DNA of 64,000 nucleotides from Streptomyces camelliae. GTDB lineage: Bacteria > Actinomycetota > Actinomycetes > Streptomycetales > Streptomycetaceae. Below the pieces are notes generated by a model. It searched no databases. It worked only from the letters and a program-made list of their open reading frames with translations, and was not told where the DNA came from. Position 1 is the stretch's first letter. Each line of letters begins with the position of its first letter. A program made the translations under genes and the position numbers. The DNA is taken from positions 3,844,001 through 3,908,000 of the forward strand of contig NZ_CP115300.1 of NCBI RefSeq assembly GCF_027625935.1, in the 5' to 3' direction. Shown here piece after piece: positions 28,110 to 36,049 of the stretch.

Positions 28110-29120
28110 TCAGCCCGCGCGGTGCACCACGGCGTCGCACAGCTCCTCCAGCGCCCGCTTGGCGTCGCAGTCCCGCAGCGGGGACAGCGCGGCCCGGGCC
28201 TCCTCCGCATACCGCACGGTGTCGCGGCGGGCCTGCTCCAGCGCCGGGTGGGCGCGCAGCGCGGTCAGCGCCTCGGCGTGCCGGGCGTCGTCGCTGAGGT
28301 CGGAGTCCAGCAGCTCGCACAGCGCGAGGTCCTCGGGCAGCCCCAGCCGGGCCGCGCGCTCGCGCAGCCGGAGCACGGGCAGGGTCGGGATGCCCTCGCG
28401 CAGGTCGGTGCCCGGGGTCTTGCCGGACTCGTGCGAGTCGGAGGCGATGTCCAGGACGTCGTCGGCGAGCTGGAAGGCGACACCGAGCCGCTCGCCGTAC
28501 TGGGTGAGGACGTCGATGACCGTCTCGTCGGCGCCCGACATCATCGCGCCGAACCGGCACGAGACCGCCACCAGGGAGCCGGTCTTGCCGCCGAGCACGT
28601 CCAGGTAGTGCTCGACCGGGTCACGGCCGTCGGAGGGGCCGGCGGTCTCCAGGATCTGGCCCGTGACCAGCCGCTCGAACGCGAGGGCCTGCACCCGGAC
28701 CGCCTCGGGCCCGAGGTCGGCGAGGATCTGGGAGGCGCGGGCGAACAGGAAGTCGCCGGTGAGGACCGCGACGGAGTTGCCCCAGCGGGTGTTGGCGCTG
28801 TCCACACCGCGCCGCACGGCCGCCTCGTCCATGACGTCGTCGTGGTACAGCGTGGCCAGATGCGTCAGCTCCACGACGACGGCCGACGGCACGATGCCCG
28901 GCGCGTAACGGTCGCCGAACTGGGCCGCGAGCATCACGAGCAGCGGCCGGAACCGCTTCCCGCCGGCCCGTACCAGGTGCTGCGCGGCCTCCGTGATGAA
29001 CGGAACCTCACTCTTGGTGGCTTCGAGCAAGCCTTCCTCGACAGCCGCCAATCCGGCCTGGACATCGGCTTCGAGAGCCTGGTCCCGCACGCTCAGCCCG
29101 AACGGCCCGACGACGGTCAC
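28110..29120 (-). CDS. Long-chain polyprenyl diphosphate synthase
   Basis: The 336-residue trans-isoprenyl diphosphate synthase has the first aspartate-rich motif LYHDDVMDEA and the second QLADDVLDIAS, plus GGKRFRPLL for the IPP-binding arginine. It condenses IPP onto an allylic primer; in actinomycetes the likely product is the menaquinone side chain (an octa- to nonaprenyl diphosphate), but chain length cannot be read from sequence alone. The GTG at 29120 has AGGAGA upstream. Menaquinone is the electron acceptor of the NADH dehydrogenases encoded in the same window. Confidence 0.9.
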   Translation of the reverse strand: MTVVGPFGLSVRDQALEADVQAGLAAVEEGLLEATKSEVPFITEAAQHLVRAGGKRFRPLLVMLAAQFGDRYAPGIVPSAVVVELTHLATLYHDDVMDEAAVRRGVDSANTRWGNSVAVLTGDFLFARASQILADLGPEAVRVQALAFERLVTGQILETAGPSDGRDPVEHYLDVLGGKTGSLVAVSCRFGAMMSGADETVIDVLTQYGERLGVAFQLADDVLDIASDSHESGKTPGTDLREGIPTLPVLRLRERAARLGLPEDLALCELLDSDLSDDARHAEALTALRAHPALEQARRDTVRYAEEARAALSPLRDCDAKRALEELCDAVVHRAG

Positions 29121-29748
29121 GAGGGGTCTCCTGTCTGCTGGTGTCTGCTGGCGATTACACGGTTTGTCGATAGGTCGCTGCCATCACTCAAGTCAGCGTA
29201 TCCGGTCCTGTTTCGATCACCGATAGCGCCCACCGGTCCAGCCCGGGTGGTATTGGATCATGGCCGGTATGCGTGTGATCGGATGATAAGAACGGACATC
29301 TATCGACTTAACAGGAAGCCTTGCGCTTTGTCGCGAACCGGGGGGCGAGCGGAGTAACGCCTCCATCCCACCCCGCGCACACCCGCGGACATACACGACA
29401 ACGACGGGCATCGCGTCACAGGTTCCGGGAGGCACCCCCAGGTCACCCCCGGGTCACCCCCAGGCTGTCCACCGGCCACCTCACACCCAGCTCTCACCCC
29501 AACCCCGGAATCCGCCATGTCCGATTTGACAGGGTTTGCTATTTCGTGAGTTGGGTCACGCTCCCCCATCCGGCATCCCGGCCACCGAGCACCCTCCCTC
29601 CCCTTGCCCGGTCGGCAAGTTGAGGGTTGGCAACCGCAAAGGATCAAGTACCCCATAGGGCACACATCAAGGTCAAATGGTGCGTTGTGTGAATCCAGTA
29701 CTTGTTCCCGACATGTGCTCTCGCATACGTTCCGGGCCGTCGGGCGGA
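29121..29748. other. Intergenic region upstream of the c-di-AMP riboswitch
   Basis: No supported gene lies in these 628 bases. They hold the promoter region of the minus-strand polyprenyl synthase and that of the plus-strand riboswitch and transglycosylase. TTGACA at 29526-29531 is a good -35 match, but the hexamer 17 bases downstream (TGAGTT) is a poor -10. Apparent frames here have no family resemblance and unusual codon use. Confidence 0.5.
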
Positions 29749-29939
29749 CGCCGAATCCTGCCGCCGCCCGCATGACCATCCACGAACCCATTTCGTACGG
29801 CAGGAGCGGGGGACCCAGGTAAGCCGCCGGACCGGACGACACGCGTCGCACCGGAACGGCTAGGGGTGAAGCCGTGCCTTCTCGCGAAGGTGCGGCCGGG
29901 CACCTCCCCGCCCGAACCCGACAGCTCACCTCGCAGGCG
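29749..29939 (+). ncRNA. c-di-AMP riboswitch (ydaO-yuaA type)
   Basis: The region carries the conserved blocks of the ydaO class in order. A 5' strand CGCCGAATCCTGCCG pairs back with CGGCAGGAG. GCGGGGGACCCAG (about 29807) and AGGGGTGAAGCC (about 29862) follow, then a GGGCACCTCCCC arm, and CGAACCCGACAGCTCACC followed by TCGCAGGCG (29913-29939). The last block is nearly the family consensus. It ends 19 bases before the start of a secreted transglycosylase gene. In Streptomyces, ydaO elements control cell-wall lytic genes such as rpfA, and c-di-AMP binding is expected to lower expression. The 5' boundary is approximate. Confidence 0.9.
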
Positions 29940-29957
29940 ACGGAGAGGAACATCCCC

Positions 29958-30452
29958 ATGCGTGCTGCCGCTCGTCACCGCCGTCCCCGGGCCAACCGCC
30001 TCGCCCGCACCCTCGCCGTCGTCGGCACCGGTGCCGCCGTCCTCGCCCTGCCGCTCATCGGCGCCACCAGCGCCTCCGCCGCCCCGGCGAAGAAGGCCAC
30101 CAAGGTGTCCTCCACCACCCTTGCCGGGTACCCGAACAACCTCAACGGCTGGATCCACAAGTCGCTCGCGATCATGGCCCAGAAGGGCATCCCGGGCTCC
30201 TACCACGGCATCTACCGCAACATCATCCGGGAGTCCTCGGGCAACCCGTGGGCCATCAACAACTGGGACTCCAACGCGGCCCGGGGCATCCCGTCCAAGG
30301 GCCTGCTCCAGGTCATCGACCCGACCTTCAACGCGTACCACGTGGCCGGCACCTCGTTCAACATCTACGACCCGGTCGCCAACATCACCGCGGCCTGCAA
30401 CTACGCCGCCGCGCGCTACGGCTCGATCGACAACGTCCACAGCGCGTACTGA
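29958..30452 (+). CDS. Secreted lytic transglycosylase (lysozyme-like)
   Basis: The 164-residue precursor has a Sec signal peptide (basic start, hydrophobic core LAVVGTGAAVLALPLIGA, ASA cleavage near residue 41) followed by one lysozyme-like domain. IYRNIIRESSGNPWAINNWDSNA holds the probable catalytic Glu92. SKGLLQVIDPTFNAYH and NITAACNYAAARYGSIDNV match the SLT/Rpf-like fold. It would cleave peptidoglycan glycan strands during growth or germination. ATG 29958 has GAGAGGAA upstream. Expression is probably gated by the c-di-AMP riboswitch just upstream. There is no LysM or other wall-binding domain. Confidence 0.9.
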   Translation: MRAAARHRRPRANRLARTLAVVGTGAAVLALPLIGATSASAAPAKKATKVSSTTLAGYPNNLNGWIHKSLAIMAQKGIPGSYHGIYRNIIRESSGNPWAINNWDSNAARGIPSKGLLQVIDPTFNAYHVAGTSFNIYDPVANITAACNYAAARYGSIDNVHSAY

Positions 30453-30564
30453 CGGCCGCACGGCGGTCGCTCCGACAGCGGCACGGCGGTCGCCCCGACG
30501 ACAGCCCGGCAGTCGCCCTGACGACAGCCCGGCAGTCGCCCTGACAGCCGCCGGGCGGTCGTCC
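30451..30564. repeat. Five tandem ~23-bp repeats directly after the transglycosylase stop
   Basis: Units start at 30451, 30474, 30497, 30520 and 30543 and follow the pattern GACRRCMGCMCGGCRGTCGC plus three bases. Units 3 and 4 are identical; the others differ at a few sites. The first unit shares two bases with the stop codon. The array lies between this gene and the convergent HAD phosphatase gene and may form a long imperfect structure in RNA. Confidence 0.88.
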
Positions 30565-30586
30565 GACCGTCGGAGTCGCGCGGCCG

Positions 30587-31399
30587 TCAGCCGACCGGGA
30601 AGAGTCGTTCGAGGACGACGGCGATGCCGTCGTCCTCGTTCGACGAGGTGATCTCGTCGGCCACCGCCTTGAGTTCCGGGTGCGCATCGGCCATCGCCAC
30701 CCCGTGCCCGGCCCACTCGAACATCGGGATGTCATTGGGCATGTCCCCGAACGCCAGCGCCCGTTCCGGCGCGATCCCCAGCCGGTCGGCGGCCAGCGCC
30801 AGCCCGGTCGCCTTGGTCACCCCGCACGGCTGGAGCTCCACGGTCCCCGGCCCCGACATGGTGACCGTCGCCAGCGAACCCACCACCGCGCGCGCCACGG
30901 CCGCCAACTCGTCGTCGGACAGGGCCGCATGGCGCAGCAGCACCTTGCTGATGGGCCTGCGCCACAGGTCGTCACGTCGGCCGACCCCCACCGCGGGCAG
31001 GGTCGGGTGCGGCATGCGGTACCCGGGCTCGATCAGTGTGAGCCCGTCGACACCGTCCTGATCGACAGCGGCGAAGACCTCCCCCACCTCCGCCTCGATC
31101 TTGCCGAGCGCCTCCTCCGCCAGTTCCCGGTCCAGCCGCACCGACCACAGCAGCCGGCCCGCCGCGGCGTCGTAGACCTGCGCGCCCTGCCCGCACACCG
31201 CGAGCCCCGTACAGCCGAGGTGCGCGAGCAGCGGCCGTACCCGCGGGGCCGGCCGGCCCGTCACCACCAGGTGGCGCGCACCGGCGCGCACCACCCGCGC
31301 GAGCGCGGCGAGCGACCGGCCGGAGACCGTGTCGTCGCCGCGCAGCAGCGTTCCGTCCAGGTCAGTCGCGATGAGTGCATATGCGGGGGAGGCTGCCAT
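30587..31399 (-). CDS. HAD-superfamily phosphatase (Cof type)
   Basis: The 270-residue protein has motif I IATDLDGTLLRGDD near residue 10, motif II region LVVTGR, and motif IV GDMPNDIPMFEWAGHGVAM with a C2B-type cap between. Cof-type HAD enzymes dephosphorylate sugar phosphates or cofactors such as pyridoxal phosphate and flavins. The start ATG at 31399 lies in a 123-base gap with no clear promoter. The substrate is unknown. Confidence 0.9.
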   Translation of the reverse strand: MAASPAYALIATDLDGTLLRGDDTVSGRSLAALARVVRAGARHLVVTGRPAPRVRPLLAHLGCTGLAVCGQGAQVYDAAAGRLLWSVRLDRELAEEALGKIEAEVGEVFAAVDQDGVDGLTLIEPGYRMPHPTLPAVGVGRRDDLWRRPISKVLLRHAALSDDELAAVARAVVGSLATVTMSGPGTVELQPCGVTKATGLALAADRLGIAPERALAFGDMPNDIPMFEWAGHGVAMADAHPELKAVADEITSSNEDDGIAVVLERLFPVG

Positions 31400-31522
31400 G
31401 ATCAGAGAATACGGATGCGACGCCGGTCCGACTCATCTTGTCGTGCTGCGTACTTACGTGCTCATCACCCCCAAGTGGTGTGTGTCGTCCTCCTGTTCGC
31501 GGTGCGGTGGCCGGCGCGGGAG

Positions 31523-32725
31523 TCAGCCGTGGGCCGCGGCGAGGTGTCGCGCCAGGCGCGGGGAGGCGAACTCCGTGCCGCAGACGAACCGCATCACCGG
31601 GCCGTACGACGACGCTGCCGGCAGGCCCGTGAAGTACAGGCCGGGCACGGAGGAGACGCAACCGGGGCCCAGTTTCGGCGTGCCGCGGCTCACCGCGAGC
31701 CGGGTGCGCAGTCCGTGGCCGAGGAAGTCCATCGCCGCGACGGCGACGCGGTACCCGGTGGCCGCGATGACGTGGTCGGCGGTGAGCCGCTCGGTACGGC
31801 CGCCATGGGTGCGGACGGTGAGGACCGGGCTGCCGTCCGGCGCCTCGGCACGCACGATCCGCTCGACCTCCTGCACCGGTACGGCGCCCTCGAAGCGCTC
31901 ACGCAGCCACCAGGCGCCGAGCGGTCCGAGGACCCGGCGGACCAGGAAGTGGCGGGTGGGCTCGGGCAGGTAGCGGTAGGGGTGCGGGTAGTAGCTGAGC
32001 GCCCACAGCGACCAGGCGCGGCCGAAGGGGGACTCGGGGCGCAGCCGCGGCTGCTCCCACGGCGGGGCGCCGAAGGCGACCCGGTCGCGGCCGCGCGCGA
32101 CCACGCGCACGCGTGCCCCCGCCTCGGCGGCGAGCGCCGCCGTCTCCAGCGCGGACTGACCGGCGCCGACGACGATCAGCTCCTTGCCGGCGAACCGGCC
32201 GAGGTCGTGGTGCTGGGAGCTGTGCGAGACCGGGCCGGTCGCGGCGGGTCCGTCGGGCGCCGCGCCCGCCAGCTCCGGCGGCAGGTGGGCGAGGCCGGAC
32301 AGGCCGGTGGCGACGACGACCGCGCGCGCCGTGAACAGCTCTCCGGAGTCCAGCTTGAGTTCGAAGCCGCCGCGCGCGTCACGGTCGACGGAGACGACCC
32401 GTACCCGCTCCAGTCCGGGCAGCAGCTGATACTGGAACCACTCGCCGTAGGCGATGAACGTCTCCACCGGGATGATGTCCTCGTCGCTGACCAGGCGGCG
32501 GATCCCGGCCGCCGCGCAGTAGTCGGCGAGGGTGTGGCCGGGCTGCGGGCAGTCGAGGCTGGAGGCGGCGGGGGTCGATTTCAGGAGCATGCCCTCGGGC
32601 ATGTGCGCGCGCCAGCTGACCATGGGGTCGCCGAAGACGCGGACGGGGATGCCGCGCGCGCGGAGATGGGCGGCGGTGGACAGGCCGTACGGCCCGGCGC
32701 CGATGACTGCAACCGGTCGAGTCAC
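31523..32725 (-). CDS. FAD-dependent, NAD(P)-binding oxidoreductase
   Basis: The 400-residue flavoprotein has an N-terminal FAD-binding motif VAVIGAGPYGLSTAAHLRARG and a second, NADPH-type Rossmann motif ELIVVGAGQSALETAALAAEAGARVRVVARGRD near the middle. The C-terminal ATGYRVAVAAMDFLG is typical of flavin monooxygenases and ornithine-hydroxylase-like proteins. GTG 32725 follows GGGGAGGGA. It is transcribed after the ATP-grasp gene, separated by 135 bases of 15-bp repeats. The pair may form a small biosynthetic unit (an oxidase plus an amide-forming ligase), but the product is unknown. Confidence 0.85.
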   Translation of the reverse strand: MTRPVAVIGAGPYGLSTAAHLRARGIPVRVFGDPMVSWRAHMPEGMLLKSTPAASSLDCPQPGHTLADYCAAAGIRRLVSDEDIIPVETFIAYGEWFQYQLLPGLERVRVVSVDRDARGGFELKLDSGELFTARAVVVATGLSGLAHLPPELAGAAPDGPAATGPVSHSSQHHDLGRFAGKELIVVGAGQSALETAALAAEAGARVRVVARGRDRVAFGAPPWEQPRLRPESPFGRAWSLWALSYYPHPYRYLPEPTRHFLVRRVLGPLGAWWLRERFEGAVPVQEVERIVRAEAPDGSPVLTVRTHGGRTERLTADHVIAATGYRVAVAAMDFLGHGLRTRLAVSRGTPKLGPGCVSSVPGLYFTGLPAASSYGPVMRFVCGTEFASPRLARHLAAAHG

Positions 32726-32770
32726 GAAGTCCCTCCCCAGGACACGGTGCGCCACGCGTGGTGGCCTTGC

Positions 32771-32875
32771 CTACTTCGTGGATACCTACTTCGTGGATGC
32801 CTGCGTCGTGGACGCCTGCTTCGCGGGTCCCTGCTTCGCGGATACCTGCGTCGTGGACGCTTACTTCGTGGAGGT
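32771..32875. repeat. Seven tandem 15-bp repeats spanning the ATP-grasp stop codon
   Basis: Fifteen-base units start at 32771, 32786, 32801, 32816, 32831, 32846 and 32861, with consensus CTRCTTCGTGGAYRC. Units 3 and 6 are identical. The seventh contains the TAA stop of the minus-strand ATP-grasp gene (32861-32863). Read in the ATP-grasp frame beyond that stop, units 3-6 are open (CAG instead of TAG) while units 1 and 2 end in TAG. The unit length preserves frame. Confidence 0.92.
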
Positions 32876-34126
32876 GCCGCTGCCGCGGCGGTTGGTGCGC
32901 CACAGCTGATGGAGGTGCTTCGCGCCCGGGCGCACGAAGCGGGCGAGCATCGTGAGGAACGGCAGCGGGTCGTCCCCCGCGAACCAGGCCAGCTCCGTCC
33001 CGCTTGCCCTCGCCGGCGCGTGCGGCGTCGTATAGCCGCTGCGGCGGTAGGCGAGGAGGGCGGGCAGGTCGATGTTCTCCACGATGTAACGGTGGCCGGC
33101 GCGCTGTTCCCCCTCCGGTACGGCGCGGCCGGTGAGATCGAGATGCAGGGCGCGTACGACGTCCACCCCCGACTCGTTCTCGAAGAGCCGGAACTGAGCG
33201 CCCATGCGCGGGTTGAAGTCCAGGAGCTTGTACTGTCCGTCGCGCCGGTCGAAGCGCAGGTCGAGGTCGATGATGCCGCTGAAGCCGATCTGTTTGATGA
33301 AACGTGCGGCGAGGTCCGCGAGTTCCGGGTTGTCGACGACATACGCGTTCGCCGTCATGCCGGCGTGCGGCGGCCACGAGCGGACCTTCACACCGGTGAA
33401 AAGCGCGCGCGGGGTGGAGTCCGGGCCGAAGCAGGCGTGCACGATCCAGTCCTCGGCCTCCTCCCGGGGCAGGTACTCCTGGAGGATCACGCCCGGTTCC
33501 TCGCCCCAGTCACGGGCCAGGCTGAGCAGACCCTCGCGGGTGGCGATGCGCGTGGTGCCGTTCACCGCGGGCCGCCGGCGCCGTACGAACGCCTCGCGGT
33601 TCTTGGCCACCACCGGGAAGCGGGCCGTGCCGGCGAAGGCGACGACGTCGTCGTACGACTCCGGGAACACGGCCGCCGGGCTCGCGACGCCATGCTCGAC
33701 GCACAGTTCGTGCAGCCCCTGTTTGCTCGCCAGCCGGCGCGGCAGCGCGGGGTCGACCCTCGGGAAGAGAAAAGATCCGGCCAGCTCGTCCTGGTGCTCG
33801 GCGATCAGGACGGCCGCCTCTTCGTCGGTCGGTATCAGGACGGTCGGGCGGCCTATCCGGCGCCCGACGCGCAGCAGGCCCTCGACCAGGTGGCCGGGGT
33901 CCTCCGCGCCGGTCGTCGGCCACACGAACGCCTTCTTCAGATAGCGCGAGGAGGCCGCCGGCGTGTACGGATCCTCGGTGATGGCGTACATGGGCACGCC
34001 GAGGCGGCCCAGACTGCGGATCGCGCCGACCCCGCCATGATGCAGCGGATAGTCGCCGAACTTGACGATGAGTCCCGGCACGTCACGGTCCGCCTCGAAC
34101 GGCACACTGACGGCGTCTCCGGCCAC
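32861..34126 (-). CDS. ATP-grasp family carboxylate-amine ligase
   Basis: The 421-residue protein begins with a PreATP-grasp domain (GLIVKFGDYPLHHGGVGAIRSLGRLGVPMYAI). ATP-grasp elements follow: FPVVAKNREAFVRR (the ATP-binding lysine), GVILQEYLPREEAEDWIVHACF, and the metal-binding IDLDLRFDRRDGQYKLLDFNPRMGAQF. Such ligases join a carboxylate to an amine through an acyl phosphate. GTG 34126 follows GGGGGGACCC; a GTG at 34138 is also possible. The stop codon lies inside the first unit of a 15-bp repeat array. It probably acts with the downstream flavin oxidoreductase. I cannot name the substrate. Confidence 0.85.
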   Translation of the reverse strand: MAGDAVSVPFEADRDVPGLIVKFGDYPLHHGGVGAIRSLGRLGVPMYAITEDPYTPAASSRYLKKAFVWPTTGAEDPGHLVEGLLRVGRRIGRPTVLIPTDEEAAVLIAEHQDELAGSFLFPRVDPALPRRLASKQGLHELCVEHGVASPAAVFPESYDDVVAFAGTARFPVVAKNREAFVRRRRPAVNGTTRIATREGLLSLARDWGEEPGVILQEYLPREEAEDWIVHACFGPDSTPRALFTGVKVRSWPPHAGMTANAYVVDNPELADLAARFIKQIGFSGIIDLDLRFDRRDGQYKLLDFNPRMGAQFRLFENESGVDVVRALHLDLTGRAVPEGEQRAGHRYIVENIDLPALLAYRRSGYTTPHAPARASGTELAWFAGDDPLPFLTMLARFVRPGAKHLHQLWRTNRRGSGTSTK

Positions 34127-34184
34127 GGGTCCCCCCACGTGTCCCCCCAACGGAACGGATCCGGCCCGTCCGTGTCCCCAAAGG

Positions 34185-34214
34185 ACGCTAAGCCGGAATT
34201 GCCCCCTCCGACAA
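34185..34214 (-). promoter_or_regulatory. Candidate promoter of the ATP-grasp gene
   Basis: On the minus strand TTGTCG (34209-34214) and TAGCGT (34185-34190) are 18 bases apart, fitting the principal sigma factor pattern, with a start near 34178 and a leader of about 50 bases. It lies in the 259-base region shared with the divergent fumarylacetoacetase gene. Confidence 0.4.
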
Positions 34215-34385
34215 GACCTTTCCGGACATTGCGAACCCTTTAGACCTCGTGCGAGCAACCATTCGAGCTCATGCCGAGGCACCCCCTGGTCTCTGCCCAA
34301 GACATGCGTCACGGCCGTAACGTGTGGCGCGATCACATGGAACGCATTGCCATGCATGGCCCGGATGAGAGTGAGGCAGCACCCC

Positions 34386-35603
34386 ATGCCCCCCTTCGAC
34401 GTCCCCGAGGGCGACCCCTTCGGCCCGCACAACCTTCCCTATGGCGTGTTCTCGCCCTCCGGCAGCAGGGAGCGGAGGGTCGGCGTCCGGCTCGGGGACC
34501 ATGTCCTCGACGCGGGCGCCGCGGCCGCCGCCCTCGGCTCGTCGCACCAGTCGCTGCTGGCCCGCCCCGTCCTCAACCCCCTGCTGGCCGCCGGCCGCAC
34601 GGTCTGGTCGGAGGTACGGCGCGCGATCACAGGCTGGGTCACGGATCCCGCGCACCGCGCGGCCGTGGAGCCGCTGTTCCACCCCCTGTCCGAGGTGACC
34701 CTGCACCTGCCCTTCGAGGTCGCGGACTACGTCGACTTCTACGCCTCGGAGAACCACGCGCGTAACGTCGGCCAGATCTTCCGCCCGGACGCCGCGGACT
34801 CCCTCACTCCCAACTGGAAGCATCTGCCGATCGGTTACCACGGCCGCTCCGGCACGGTCGTCGTCTCGGGCACGGACGTCGTACGGCCGTCCGGGCAGCG
34901 CAAGGGCCCGGGCGACCCGGCACCCGTGTTCGGCCCGTCGATCCGGCTGGACATCGAGGCCGAGGTCGGCTTCGTCGTGGGTGTCCCCTCCGAGCTGGGC
35001 AGGCCCGTCGCACTCGGGGACTTCCGGGACCACGTCTTCGGCCTCTGTCTCCTGAACGACTGGTCCGCGCGGGACATCCAGGCCTGGGAGTACGTCCCCC
35101 TCGGGCCTTTCCTCGGCAAGTCCTTCGCGACCTCGGTGTCGGCGTGGATCACCCCGCTGGAGGCGCTGGAGCACGCGCGCGTGGCCGCGCCGGAGCGCAC
35201 GCACCCCCTGCTGCCCTACCTCGACGACTCGGCGCCGGGCATCGAACCGGGCGGCTACGACCTGCGGATCTCCGTGGCGATCAACGGCCAGGTGGTCTCC
35301 GAACCCCCCTTCTCGACCATGTACTGGACCGCCGCCCAGCAACTCGCCCACATGACGGTGAACGGCGCCTCGCTGCGCACCGGCGACCTCTACGGCTCGG
35401 GCACGGTGAGCGGCCCCGAGGATGGCCAGCGCGGCTCCCTGCTGGAGCTGACCTGGAACGGCCGCGAACCCCTCGAACTCCCCGACGGCAAACGGGCCTT
35501 CCTGGAGGACGGCGACGTGGTGACCCTGTCCGCGTGGGCCCCCGGCCCGGACGGATGCCGGGTCGGGCTGGGCGAGGTGAGCGGACGGATCGTGACACGC
35601 TGA
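34386..35603 (+). CDS. fahA: Fumarylacetoacetase
   Basis: This 405-residue enzyme performs the last step of tyrosine/homogentisate breakdown, hydrolysing 4-fumarylacetoacetate to fumarate and acetoacetate. The active-site and metal-ligand stretches are all present: DYVDFYASENHARNVG (Asp and catalytic His), IEAEVGFVVG (two Glu), NDWSARDIQAWEY (Asp) and GKSFATSVSAWI (Lys). An N-terminal domain (PPFDVPEGDPFGPHNLPYGVF) matches the two-domain type of FAH. ATG 34386 has GTGAGG upstream. No other homogentisate-pathway genes are adjacent. Confidence 0.93.
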   Translation: MPPFDVPEGDPFGPHNLPYGVFSPSGSRERRVGVRLGDHVLDAGAAAAALGSSHQSLLARPVLNPLLAAGRTVWSEVRRAITGWVTDPAHRAAVEPLFHPLSEVTLHLPFEVADYVDFYASENHARNVGQIFRPDAADSLTPNWKHLPIGYHGRSGTVVVSGTDVVRPSGQRKGPGDPAPVFGPSIRLDIEAEVGFVVGVPSELGRPVALGDFRDHVFGLCLLNDWSARDIQAWEYVPLGPFLGKSFATSVSAWITPLEALEHARVAAPERTHPLLPYLDDSAPGIEPGGYDLRISVAINGQVVSEPPFSTMYWTAAQQLAHMTVNGASLRTGDLYGSGTVSGPEDGQRGSLLELTWNGREPLELPDGKRAFLEDGDVVTLSAWAPGPDGCRVGLGEVSGRIVTR

Positions 35604-36049
35604 CCCCCTCCCGGGCTCCGGTCGCCCGCCACACCCGCCGGCCGGGGGTGGCCACGGGGCGCCCTGGCAGCCCTCTGACCGTCCCCGCCCGGCCACGGCG
35701 ACGGCCCGATGGCCTCGCCGGACGCCCCGGCCCGGGCGGGGCGGGCCGGGCGGGCCGGGCCGGGCCGGGCGGGCCGGGCGGACAACTTGCCCTGGCCTGG
35801 CACGGGCAGACCTGCCGGCAGCACGGCAGTTGGCCGCCGACCCGGGCCGCGCGGGAGCAGTTGCGGCCGCCATCGGCGTTCACGCGCGCGTGGCCGGTCG
35901 CGAAGCGGATCGTCCCCGACACCTGACTCGTGCCCCCGGTCTTCGTCATACTGGCGGGGACACGCACCACACGCGACGCGCATCCGCGTGACGCACCCTT
36001 GGCACCACCCGCCCCGCACACCTCTCCGACCAGGAACCGGAGCCCCGGC
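35604..36049. other. Intergenic region between fumarylacetoacetase and the M56-like peptidase
   Basis: I see no supported gene in these 446 bases. The first part is very GC-rich and includes the G-tract array at 35734-35781. The last 150 bases carry the leader of the peptidase gene, with no clear promoter match. Apparent frames crossing it are composition artefacts. Confidence 0.5.
35734..35781 (+). repeat. G-tract array (GGGC/GGGCC repeats), potential G-quadruplex
   Basis: Ten tracts of three or four G separated by one or two C occur in 48 bases, all on the plus strand and about 130 bases past the fumarylacetoacetase stop. Four tracts suffice for an intramolecular quadruplex, so several alternative folds are possible in the mRNA or DNA. 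It could act as a transcription pause or terminator. Confidence 0.8.

Noticed and set aside
29300..29959. A 219-residue minus-strand frame upstream of the transglycosylase
   Set aside because: It overlaps the riboswitch, has no start signal and no recognisable domain; the region is better explained as leader and promoter DNA.
32771..32875. A CRISPR array or terminator
   Set aside because: The 15-bp units have no spacers and no inverted symmetry.
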